64,000 nt of DNA from Centroberyx gerrardi (Eukaryota; Chordata; Actinopteri; Beryciformes; Berycidae). The stretch is taken from assembly GCF_048128805.1 (NCBI RefSeq), contig NC_136016.1, positions 3,110,501 to 3,174,500 of the forward strand, written 5' to 3'. The position numbers and the translations under genes were made by a program. Shown here piece by piece: positions 11,727-21,239 of this stretch (position 1 is the first letter of the stretch; the number at the start of each line of letters is the position of its first letter). The notes under the pieces were generated by a model. It was not told the origin of the DNA, ran no database searches, and saw only the letters and a program-made list of their open reading frames with translations.

Positions 11727-12012
11727 CAAAAAAGTCACGTGAAAACCCACATGTGAATTCAAAGCACATGTGGGTTTTGGACACATGTTGGTTTTCGTAT
11801 GTTAATGTGGATTTTCCCATTTCCCATGTTAATTATCTCTTTACAAAAACACTTCACCTATGAATTGAAATGTTCACATGTGAAGTAAAAACTGTCATGT
11901 GATGACAGAGAATACAACTTGGAAAAAAAGATATGAAAATGGTTTTGAACATGTGTCCAAAAAGCACATGTGCTTGAATTCACACGTGGGTTTTCACATG
12001 TGACTTTTTTGG
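11727..12012. mobile_element. Foldback/MITE element with about 63-bp terminal inverted repeats
   Basis: The left arm (11727-11789) and the right arm (11947-12012) are inverted copies of each other at about 90 percent by eye: both contain AAAAAAGTCAC, GTGAAAACCCAC, GTGTGAATTCAA or its near variant, GCACATGTG and GGACACATGTT. The roughly 155-bp centre also carries CACATGTG palindromes. No coding capacity. Behaves like a miniature inverted-repeat transposable element; I see no certain target-site duplication. Confidence 0.85.
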
Positions 12013-12590
12013 TAAGCAGCTATCAGTGAATTCAGCCTAAAAACTACCCGTATCAGTCGAACCCCACTTTATGCCATATCTGAAGACGCACCAGCTATTA
12101 GACGCACCACACTGCGAGTGCGGCACTAGACGCTGTGTGAGGCTCCTTGAAGGCCTCATTAAGTTGGGCCTCTGCCCTCATGTTGCCATCCAAACCAATT
12201 AGCGCCTTAATTATCTACACTGAGGCTGTGCAGGAGAAGAAGAAGAAGACGCCGATGAGCCCCTAGCACATTTTTACCCAAACACACAATGACACAGCCG
12301 CCCATTATCACAACGCGGACTATTTGTTTTCCAGTCTGCTTCCCTTCTCGAGTTTATCTGGAGAGAAGTGGAGAATGGTAAAGGGGTTCAGGCGGGAGGG
12401 GGTTTGAAGCAGGCAATCTGTTTGTAATCCAGACTCCAGCCAATGGCGGAGCATCATCCATAAATGATGTGCAGAGTCCGGGCTCACTTAACTGCTCCAA
12501 GGGTGAGAATTATTTCAGATTCTGCACATGCGAGGAGGTCCAAGGTGGCCGCGCACTCCAACTCATCCGAGGAGGTAAACTTGTCTCTCC
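12013..12590. other. Intergenic, no gene seen
   Basis: Unique-looking DNA with moderate GC. 12400-12590 has the feel of non-repetitive conserved sequence, but no feature can be claimed. Confidence 0.4.
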
Positions 12591-12593
12591 AGT

Positions 12594-12594
<1 letters not shown>

Positions 12595-12654
<60 letters not shown>

Positions 12655-12676
12655 TGTGTGTGTGTGTGTGCGCGCG
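12595..12676 (+). repeat. (GT)n microsatellite, about 80 bp
   Basis: GT dinucleotides with one TATG interruption, ending in GCGCGC. Poly-Cys/Val frames here are artefacts. Confidence 0.97.
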
Positions 12677-13004
12677 CATAAATTATCTCCCCTACTGCAG
12701 ATGGTCAGAGATTGATTCAGATGCCGAAGTTTTCTCGGTTTCAGTGCCAGGATGAAATTGGTGCGCGGGGAGTGGAAGCGGATAAAGTACATCTCAGCAG
12801 TGCTGTTAACCCCGGTGTCAGCCTCTCCTGCCATCCTTCTGTCTGTGTTGTCATCCTTCAATCCACCTTTCCTGAACAGTATTCATCGCTGCTAAATCTC
12901 TCCATATCGCAGCCAAGCGCGCGCCGCCGCTCCTGGGAGACTGGCTGTCAAACAGGATTACATGCCAGGATCGTAGCCTATTTATGAGCGAAAGCCTTGA
13001 ATTT

Positions 13005-13038
<34 letters not shown>

Positions 13039-13497
13039 GACTGTTTTTCAAGTTTTCAACTAAATGAATTTTCCCCAGGACTTCAAAAGAATTTAAGATG
13101 AAATAAAACAATTTTAGAGCGTGTTCAATCATTTTATATTGAAGTAATAATTTTAATGCCATGAGATTATTGTTCAGACAGATTCATTCTTACAAATTAA
13201 TGCACAAAAATACCCCTCACCCTCAGTGCATTTTTCCATAACATTTCAACATCAAATAGCAGCCTGGTATGAAACTGGTAACAAAAATGGTAGCACAATA
13301 TTCAACTCAATATAGGCCACATGCTCACGATATTTTACATTTGGTTTGCACTTAAGAGATACAAATAGATTACTTACATTCAGGAAGAATAAACGGGATT
13401 TGTTCCACCATGATTATCTAAACATGTCATGTTGCCTATATCGGAATTTTTGTGCGCCACGGTGCGTTTTGGTCTCTGCTGGCTTCATTCATCCCGC
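12677..13497. other. 3' flank of the receptor gene
   Basis: Lies downstream of the minus-strand receptor stop codon and probably includes its 3' UTR. A T run at about 13005-13033 (an A run on the transcript strand) and an ATTAAA-type signal on the minus strand near 13152-13157 are possible transcript-end features, but neither is decisive. Confidence 0.35.
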
Positions 13498-14778
13498 TCA
13501 GTCGAACACAGTCTCGCACACAGTCACGGCTGACAGGCTCTTGCTCTTGGTCAGCCTGGTGCCGCCGGCGACCTGCTTCTCCGATTGCGCGCGGCCGCAC
13601 GACGCCCGCTTGGACACGGAGCCGCTCACGGAAGGCTGCTGCAGGGACAGGCTGAACACGGACGACAGCTTCTCCCGGTAGCTTTTCCTGAACCGCTTCG
13701 CGGACCGGTAGAGGTTCCCCACGAAGCAGTAGCACAGCGGGTTGAGCGCGGAGTTGGTCAGACCGAGCCACTGTGCGAACGGTCTGCCTTGGAGAATCCA
13801 CTCGTGCTGGACGTGGTCCGCCTCGTTCTCGTCCTCTCTGTCCAGCGAGTCCGGCATGTTGAAGTCTATCCAGATGTCCACGACGTACAGAGGCAGCCAG
13901 GATAAGGTGAAAAGCAGGACCAGCGCCAGCACCATCTTGGCTATCCTTTTGCGCACTCGCACCCGAGACACAACCTGCGCAATGCCGAATTTGTTCGACT
14001 CCCTTAGTTTGTCATCCGTCCCCCACAATTTCCACCCGGTGAGCAGACAGATGATCAGGTTGAACAACACGGGGAAGCAATACAGCGAGCAGAAGAGCAA
14101 GAAGTTGTAGCCCTGCCGCAGTTTGACCTTGCTCCAGCCCTCCACGCACACGGTGACGGTGTGCGCCCCGTCCAGCAGCGACAGAGTGCGGGTGGTGTTC
14201 ATGAACAAGAGCGGGAGGCACAGTCCCGACGAGACGGCCCACACCAGGCAGATCATGCCTAGTATCCGCCGCCCGGTGAAGAAGGAGCGCGCGTGGAGCG
14301 GGTTGTGCACGCTGTAGTACCGGTTCAGGCTGATCACGGCCAGGCTCAGGACGCTGGCGGACACCGAGACCGCCTGGACGAACGGCACGGTGCGGCACAG
14401 GAAGTCCCCGAACACCCAGGCGTTGTAGACCTGGTGGCCCAGGTTGACGGGCATGCACACGCACACCACCATCATGTCGCACACCGCCAGGTTGACCAGC
14501 AGCCGGCGAGTCGCGGACGCCCCGGACAGCCGGTTCCTTTTGCGCGTGAGCACCAGCAGCGCCGTGATGTTGCCGCCGAGCCCCGCGATGAAGGAGAGGG
14601 TGTACATCACCACGAGCACGATGGTGCCCGGTTCGTGTCCCGAAAACAGAACGTCCACCGCAAACGGGTTGGTGCTGAACAAACTCCAGTTGCGGTAGTC
14701 ATCGCGGTGAGGCTCCCAAAGCGAGTAATTCGAGGCGAATAAATGTCCGAATTGTGCGTAAAAATGTGTCAGATTCAT
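13498..14778 (-). CDS. Class A (rhodopsin-like) G-protein-coupled receptor, peptide-receptor type
   Basis: A 426-residue seven-helix plasma-membrane receptor on one uninterrupted exon. The start is taken at MNLTHFYAQ (14778), because it puts three N-glycosylation sequons (N2, N17, N30) in a short extracellular tail; an in-frame upstream ATG at 14895 would add 39 Arg-rich residues and is less likely. Visible family marks: N70 in helix 1, LAVCD with D101 in helix 2, C128 in helix 3 paired with C211 in extracellular loop 2, W180 in helix 4, SWLP (293-296) in helix 6, NPLCY (346-350) in helix 7, basic RVRVRKR (272-278) before helix 6 and a Ser-rich tail. Odd points: N152-R153-Y154 replaces the usual DRY or ERY, and helix 6 has Ser for the usual Cys before Trp. 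The loop 2 and helix 3 pattern resembles CCK/galanin-type peptide receptors, but I do not recognise the orthologue and give no symbol. GC is far higher than in the surroundings. Ligand unknown. Confidence 0.9.
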   Translation of the reverse strand: MNLTHFYAQFGHLFASNYSLWEPHRDDYRNWSLFSTNPFAVDVLFSGHEPGTIVLVVMYTLSFIAGLGGNITALLVLTRKRNRLSGASATRRLLVNLAVCDMMVVCVCMPVNLGHQVYNAWVFGDFLCRTVPFVQAVSVSASVLSLAVISLNRYYSVHNPLHARSFFTGRRILGMICLVWAVSSGLCLPLLFMNTTRTLSLLDGAHTVTVCVEGWSKVKLRQGYNFLLFCSLYCFPVLFNLIICLLTGWKLWGTDDKLRESNKFGIAQVVSRVRVRKRIAKMVLALVLLFTLSWLPLYVVDIWIDFNMPDSLDREDENEADHVQHEWILQGRPFAQWLGLTNSALNPLCYCFVGNLYRSAKRFRKSYREKLSSVFSLSLQQPSVSGSVSKRASCGRAQSEKQVAGGTRLTKSKSLSAVTVCETVFD

Positions 14779-15070
14779 CTCCCGCTGCCCGTCACATCGC
14801 GTGTGCGGTGAGAAGTGGCCAAACCGGAGGCGCGCAGGTGGGACCGCGGCGATGCGCTCCGACCAGGCTGCTCCGCGGCGACGGAGGGGATCCAAGCCAC
14901 ATTTAGACAGCGTCCGGGGTGAAATGTGGATGTCGAATGTAGTCCAGAATATTACAGAGATTGTTTTTTAGTAAAGTCGCTGTCAGCGTGTTGCGCGCAA
15001 GCGGAGTTGCGGGTGGCGCACAGTTCAGCGCGCCCAGTCAATGGTTTTCCCCTTTCTCGCACCTCAAGGC
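14779..15070 (-). promoter_or_regulatory. CpG-rich 5' region of the receptor gene
   Basis: GC- and CpG-rich sequence directly upstream of the receptor start, continuous with the CpG-rich coding exon. It plausibly holds the 5' UTR and a CpG-island promoter. No TATA box or initiator can be fixed from sequence alone, and an upstream non-coding exon cannot be excluded. Confidence 0.45.
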
Positions 15071-15099
15071 GCTGCTGTATCCGAGCTGTCCTTCCTCCG

Positions 15100-15102
<3 letters not shown>

Positions 15103-15162
<60 letters not shown>
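15103..15162 (+). repeat. (CA)n microsatellite, about 58 bp
   Basis: Uninterrupted CA run 325 bp upstream of the receptor start codon. Confidence 0.97.
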
Positions 15163-15164
<2 letters not shown>

Positions 15165-15169
15165 GGCAT

Positions 15170-16940
15170 GCAAAAGGTGGAGTCATTGCCGAACGCACTC
15201 CCTTATGAAACCAGTGATGTAGCTGTAAATAAAAAGGTGGGTTGACCATGATCTGAAGATAAACAACCACCAATAGAAAGAAAAATCTATTATATATTCA
15301 CTAAAACTTCACATCATTCATTTTTCATAAAAAGACACTAATTTCAAATAACACACACCAGTTTAACACTTCTTCCTATGATGTATACTATGAAATAAAG
15401 ATTTCTATCAGCCTAAAAGGTGGTAAACTCAGCATTTTTAGTTTAGCTGGGTTTGGCAGAGTGACACAAATGTAGCTTATTAAAAGAGGGAGGAGGGAAC
15501 TTGTGGAATGAAATGTCACCAGTGAATCAGATCAGCACCCAGAGACACATCAGCATGCAAAAATACCCATCTGAAGCAACTGGATCTAGTATTGGGCCCT
15601 AAAGTCATATTCTACAGTGGAAAATTCTGGTATAGAGCCTAATTTCATTCATTTCCAATGACGTTTCACTTGTTCTGGTGTCAGAAACAAGGCAGAATAA
15701 GTGGAGTTATCTCTCCTTAATGGCAGATTTTTTCAGTTTTAAGAATAAATCAATCAATAAATAAATGTATAAATCTACACCCACATAATAACAATGCATT
15801 TGATTTCATGTCACAATTAAATGTTTTTCTCTGTGATGACTTTCCCCCCTTTTTTCCTTTTGCTTTGCTGCTTCTTTCTTAATAGTAACTTGGAGGGTTT
15901 CATTTCAAAAATGAGAAATCCCCTATTCCATGAAATTAACAGCGGCTTTGACAAAATAATTAGGCTGCCGGAATAACACTAATTAAAGTTGAGTCATCTT
16001 CAAACTCTTGATTACCAACTAGTTCCATTTCATAATAGTTAGGATATAACCGTTTTTTGAAATATTAACAAAAACATTTCAGGTTGCATTTATTTCTTCC
16101 ATTCATTCTGGAATGAAAGCTTTAATTCTCTCCTTTCTGCTGTTTTGTTGTGTCAGTGTTCACCCTTGGCACATTTGTGAATGTGTCACCCTGTACAATG
16201 AAATGCCATTGAGTCTCTAATAATGGCGCTACTGTTAATTGAGGTGCTTGAGCTAATTGAATAGACTATGTCAAGCAGTCTCTAAATGCCACCCCAATAG
16301 AAATTGAGCCTACAACAAGTCTAATTCTAGCTTCACAATAAAGATGATGACCTGACTCATGTTGTTACACCATTATCTCATCTCAGTGTCTTATTACTTT
16401 AAATGCATTGACTCATTTTTCTGACTGTAATGTAATGTCACAATGTTTAAGATGAATAAATGGCAGCAGAGCGGAGAGTCTTTTCTAGCGAGAGATCATG
16501 CAATGAATTTTTAATGTCAGTCAAGCTCCCAGAGTCTTCCCCATTCAATATCCCGTTGTTAAGGAGCTTTAATGGTAATCTTCCCTCAGTGCCCAATAAT
16601 ACTTGGCATTTAAATGTCATTAGCCTCTAACAGACTTGAATTACAGCAACGGAGACGTGTCCATCATAGGTGAGCCAGGTCTGGACTGGCTCTCTCTTCC
16701 CTTTTCTGTTTTTTGGTGAATCCCATTTTTTCTCCCCCCCCCGCCCCAGTATCGTTTATCCTGTCTTTGTGAGGCAAAGCATGAAATTAGAGCGGTGTCC
16801 CGCGGTAGGCCGGCAGTCTGTAGCTGTCAGGACCGGGAGTTCATGCTGAAATGTTGCTTTAATCTGTTAGAGGCATTAGGAGTCCGGCAGCCTCGTATCC
16901 CACTGTTAGGCTCCTCTCTTCGCCTCTGCTGTCATACCAG
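15170..16940. other. Repeat-poor intergenic DNA, candidate conserved non-coding block
   Basis: No gene is seen. From about 15700 to 16660 the sequence lacks microsatellites and dispersed repeats and is rich in TAATTA/TTAATT-like words (for example 'aaataattaggctgcc', 'tgttaattgaggtgc', 'gagctaattgaa'). That texture is typical of ancient vertebrate enhancers. It is only a candidate. Confidence 0.35.
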
Positions 16941-16942
16941 GC

Positions 16943-16988
<46 letters not shown>
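16943..16988 (+). repeat. (TG)n then (AG)n compound microsatellite
   Basis: About 15 TG units followed by seven AG units. Confidence 0.95.
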
Positions 16989-17149
16989 GGACTGACCAAC
17001 TGCCTGGTAGAGATATGTGAGGGTCATTCACAGTAGCACAGAGTAGGAGTACATAAACACTAATAATTCAGTCTTAACCAGATCAAAGCAAAACTCTGAC
17101 TACTTCAATTGTCATGTAAATGCATTTATCTGATTACTTAAATCAGAAT

Positions 17150-17620
17150 AAGGCAGATTGTGACCAAGTCAACTTCGCTCGAGTCCCAAGTCAGTCTCAA
17201 GTCTTGAGGCACAAGGCTCAAGTCAAGTCCCAAGTCTAAATGTAGAACAGCAAGTCAAGTCAGAACAAATCAAGAGTCCAGTATCAATTTAATATCTTAA
17301 AGAAAACTAAATATCTAGGACTTTTCAATGCAATATGGTTTTAATAGGATAAAAACTTGGTAAGAGCATCATGAGTTTGATTTCTATAATCAGTTTCAAC
17401 TTCAATTAATTCAATCATTCCATACAAATTCAGAAAACAGAATTTAAATTCAGTCTGCTGGAACAAATCTCATCGCTTTCAATCTAAGTCATTTACACAA
17501 ACACAAGATCTCAAGTCAAGACTTTAGAAACCTTTTCAAGTCATCAAAGTCAAGTCTCAGGCAGTTACAACTGTGACTCGAGTCTGACCTGAGTCCAAGT
17601 CATGTGACTTGAGTCCCTTG
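17150..17620 (+). mobile_element. Non-autonomous hAT-like element, copy 1 (AAGTC-rich)
   Basis: Over about 430 bp it matches 45200-45610 nearly base for base (for example 'tatctaggacttttcaatgc' and 'tttgatttct.taatcagttt'). Both ends are rich in CAAGTC and CTCAAGTC words in inverted orientation. This copy has lost the clean CAGAGGTG terminus seen in copy 2. No coding. Confidence 0.85.
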
Positions 17621-17807
17621 GAATAAGGTCATAATCAGAGTAAGTAGGACCCGGTTAACACAGCTAGATCCATACTATATATTAGATATTGTGGACACAA
17701 ATAATGTGAAAATTACGCTCCACTACAAATTGGACACACCATTTCCACCTATTCGTCACATGAAAATGTCAGCTAACGCTTAAGTTCAGGCAAGTAAAAC
17801 AATTTGG

Positions 17808-18142
17808 TTAAAGGGGGGTGCCACCCATTTTAAGAATTCACACTTTATTTCTGTGCACCAGGACAGTTCAGTCAATGTTTGTGAACTTTCCACTGCTCTT
17901 TCCTAAAGCTAGAAGTTGAGTTGTCACACCAAAATTAAATTTATGTATTCTAGCATTGCTAACAGGTATGAACCAAAATTTAAACCTCATTTGGGTGCAA
18001 GAACTCATGCAAAAATCCTATGGGTCAACACAGTCTGTGCCCCATTCCTTGTCTATGGAAAAGATTTTACATCATAGTGACATCACAAATTCTGACTGAA
18101 ACGGTCCTGTGAATTCTTCAGATGGGTGGCATTCCCCTTTAA
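17808..18142. mobile_element. MITE with TTAAAGGGG inverted termini
   Basis: Left end TTAAAGGGGGGTGCCACCCA and right end, on the other strand, TTAAAGGGGAATGCCACCCA. The inverted repeat extends about 33 bp to AGAATTCAC, with several mismatches. 335 bp, non-coding. TTAA lies at both outer ends, followed on the right by a GGTTAA array. Confidence 0.85.
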
Positions 18143-19375
18143 GGTTAAGGTTAAGGTTAGGGTTAAGGTTTTGGTCATGCCTAAATAAGAAAAACCTTCA
18201 CTGAAAATACAAACTTCACTCCCCAAGGAAAACTAGTTGTCATGAGTTTGAAATTGAGTTGAAGGTACATGTCCCTCCATATAAATATATTCCTAACCAC
18301 TATTTCCTTGCATGCTTTTGAAAATCTACCAACGCTGGTTGCTGCAGAAACTTTGTGTAGAAAAAGTCATGCAGGGACATTTTTATTTTGAAAACGGAGA
18401 TTATTTCAGTTCTGCAATTTAAAACGGCAGCCAATTGACAGTGGCTTGGCCTTTCTAGTGTTAATGCGTTGTTTACAGAGTCAATATAAATGTGAAGCTA
18501 TTATCCCGTCGGCACCTCTCTCCGCCCCCGTCCTCCCCCTCATATATACACACACACACACACGCTCACTCCTCAGCAGCAGGAGGTGTAGTTACAGCCC
18601 ATTTGAACCCTTGTGACTGAGCAGAAAAGAGCATCCAGGCTGCAGACGATCATCCTCGCCTCAGACTGTTGTGACCTTTCTGACTTACATTCACATTGCA
18701 ACACAATCAGCACAAGTCCATTCACTTCTTACAGAGCTGAGCGGCCAGGGACACTCAGCTGTTGTTATCATTGTCATTGTCCATCGACATCAGGTTCCTC
18801 CACTTCCTCGTTTCTCAACCGATTTTGCCTGACTGAAAATCACAGCAGCAGGATCTGTTATTTTGGTGGTCTGCTATTTTCATGGCCCATTCAAATGAAT
18901 TGGAAGTAAAAATCCTAATGCTACAAACTCGTCCAGCTGCATCTGATCTTGGTGAGTAGTTTATATTCTGGTTTTCATGGTGGCCGAACAACCCCCATGT
19001 TAAAACTAAGTGGAATATTGCTTTAAGATTAAAGATTAAATACAATGTTTTTGCATAGTGGTGTTGCATGAAAAATGCATGAAAAAACACGTCAAACAGC
19101 ATTGGCAGATGAAGAGCTGTTATATTTACTTCATTTTATCCAGGCTTTATTCAGATGGTATATTGTTTAATTTATTGTGTATTAATCTATCACTATTGTC
19201 ATGATTGATAATCATGATTCTTCTTTTGAATATGTAAATAACACAATATAATTTTTCTAACCTGGTATCCCCATCCTTTCTGATATTATCTGCCATGCCT
19301 GTGACTTTTTGGCCAAGTTCCAATACGTTTTTAATGTGGAGTTAGAACTCCTTGGTGCTCCGGCGCCTACAAAAC

Positions 19376-19475
19376 TAGCTGCAGACCGCCACATACATGC
19401 AATAGGAGACTCTGGTCCCGCCCACAATGGGTCAGAAGAGAGCGACACATCGACCAAAGTGATCGCAGTGTGAAC
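19376..19475 (-). repeat. Family A transposon end, fragment
   Basis: 'ctgcagaccgccacatacat' and 'gcagtgtgaac' match the outer end of the 49638-50318 element (50262-50318). Confidence 0.5.
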
Positions 19476-19714
19476 AAGCAGTTTGGGTTGAAGGAAGTTT
19501 TGCTCTGTCCATTTTAAAGGTCCAATAAAGCCCAATGCACCAAGGTCTTCACTGATCAGTCACACTGATTGAGTCGAAACTGATCGGCTGAGTCGCTGAG
19601 ACAAGCGCTAACAGTTTGTGACAGCTAATCAGCTTTGAAGCTGTAAGTGGGTTGCTTTGTGTTATACTCTATATCTGAAAGCTGCAAGGTGATTTTCCAT
19701 CCGCAAATCAATAA

Positions 19715-19915
19715 CGTATTTGTATACCCTCAATTAGCATTGAACTAATATGGGTTTTGAAGGGCGATACTGTAATTTTTGGATTGAAACGGCTGATAGC
19801 AGATAGTTTTGTGCCAATATTTAATATCTTTAAATTGTGTTATTTTCATACTAAACAACAAAACACAAGTATTCAGTGTTTACCCGCAGAATTTGTGGTT
19901 ATAAAACATGATTTA
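19715..19915 (+). repeat. Dispersed repeat family G, copy 1
   Basis: Shares 'tttttggatt', 'ctgatagc/ctgatatcc', 'gtattcagt' and 'cagaattt' in order with 40600-40760, and the first part with 57535-57615. Common teleost repeat with ATCGG words; non-coding. Confidence 0.6.
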
Positions 19916-20076
19916 TCAAATATGTTTTAATGGTGGAAGTGCATGTATTGAATAGAAAAGAATAGAATAGAAGAGATAATGCTTTACTGTCATACCAAGG
20001 CAGCAGAGAAAGAGATCAAGCAGCATGTTTTACTGCTTCAATAGAGAGTCCTGTTAACTCATTTAAATGAGTTTCC

Positions 20077-20134
<58 letters not shown>

Positions 20135-20163
20135 CAGCAACACACACACACACACACACACAC
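20077..20163. repeat. (GT)n facing (CA)n: self-complementary microsatellite pair
   Basis: About 27 GT units end at about 20131, then 'gcgtcagcaa', then about 11 CA units. The two tracts are reverse complements separated by under ten bases, so single strands can fold on themselves. Confidence 0.95.
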
Positions 20164-20638
20164 CTACACACACCAGATAACTCCTCCTCACGCAAGCCAT
20201 CATGACCTGACCTGATGCGTCAGTCTGCGGAAGTGGAATCGGCTCCTCTAACCTTCGATGCTCCTTCTCTCCATTAGAGAGCTTGTCCATGGTAATTATA
20301 CCCCTATATAGCTCCTACCTAATTCAAATGAGGTAAACCTGCTGAGTGGAGGCTTTCCACTTCAGATACTGCAAACTGGCCTGATTGGACGGATTTCAGT
20401 CATTCTTTAGTGAGGGAGCCAATCAGGACCAAGTCCAGTTGTGATGCGTTTGCTGGAGTTAATCTGAAACTGACTGGAAAAAAGGATGGAGTTTTAAAAC
20501 TTTAATCACTCAAACAAAATCAAATTTAACAATGTCTTCATCAAACATCTTTGATCATATATGTATATATATATATTTTTAAAAAAAATCACGTTGTCAC
20601 TGTTGGACCACTGTAGGCTTTAGAAATAAACCAACTAA

Positions 20639-20662
20639 ACACACACACACACACACACACAC
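20639..20662 (+). repeat. (CA)n microsatellite
   Basis: Uninterrupted CA run next to the 20-base word that is repeated at 21163-21182. Confidence 0.95.
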
Positions 20663-21193
20663 AGGCTACCCATAGGACAATGAAAGACAACAAAAAAAGT
20701 GAATTTGGCATTATTTGGTTTATTTATGATGTGCTGCATGCTGATTGTTGCTGGCAGGGCCGTCTGCTCAAGGATAATCCAGGCGTGGTTTCTTCTTCTC
20801 TGCTCCATTAACACGCACTGGTTTGGTCCATCAGGCGAGGAATAGCAGCTCATCAAATAAAGGAGAGGAGAGTCATGGTGCTGCTGCTGTGATAACAAGT
20901 AGAAGTCCTGCACTGATGATGGACCATGACAAAGAAATGCGTTCTCCTGTCTGTGTGAAATGAATCAGTATGCAGAGTCAGAGCATTTGGGGAAAAATGT
21001 CTTATTTTCCAAAAAGCCCATTTACATTTCAATTTGCATGATAATCAATACTTCTGGTGCAGTTGTGGAGGACTGTTTACAGAAAATACTGCCGCTTTTT
21101 TTCAAGAGCATCTCTGAATCTATTCTGCACAGACGCCCATTGAACATCCCTGCTTCACCGCTGGACCACTGTAGGCTTTAGATATGAAGTAAT

Positions 21194-21195
<2 letters not shown>

Positions 21196-21236
<41 letters not shown>
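21196..21236 (+). repeat. (CA)n microsatellite
   Basis: CA run with one CG variant. The word ggaccactgtaggctttaga lies just upstream both here and at 20605-20624. Confidence 0.95.
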
Positions 21237-21237
<1 letters not shown>

Positions 21238-21239
21238 TA

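Larger units (their letters stand above)
18143..20076. other. Intergenic with repeat fragments
   Basis: Contains a GGTTAA hexamer array (18140-18170), a short CA tract (18549-18563), a family A fragment (about 19376-19475), a family G repeat copy (19715-19915) and a GAATA pentamer run at 19943-19975 next to 'ctttactgtcat', which looks like a reversed retroposon tail. No exon seen. Confidence 0.5.

Noticed and set aside
14012..14742. 156-codon minus-strand and 149-codon plus-strand frames overlapping the receptor
   Set aside because: Other-frame shadows of the GC-rich GPCR exon; the receptor frame has all family motifs.
14779..14895. Upstream in-frame ATG as the receptor start
   Set aside because: Adds 39 Arg-rich residues with no signal-peptide character; the downstream ATG gives a normal glycosylated N-terminus. 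Kept only as an alternative.
18140..18170. Interstitial telomeric repeat (GGTTAA)
   Set aside because: Only about four imperfect hexamers, next to a MITE terminus; too short and not exact TTAGGG.
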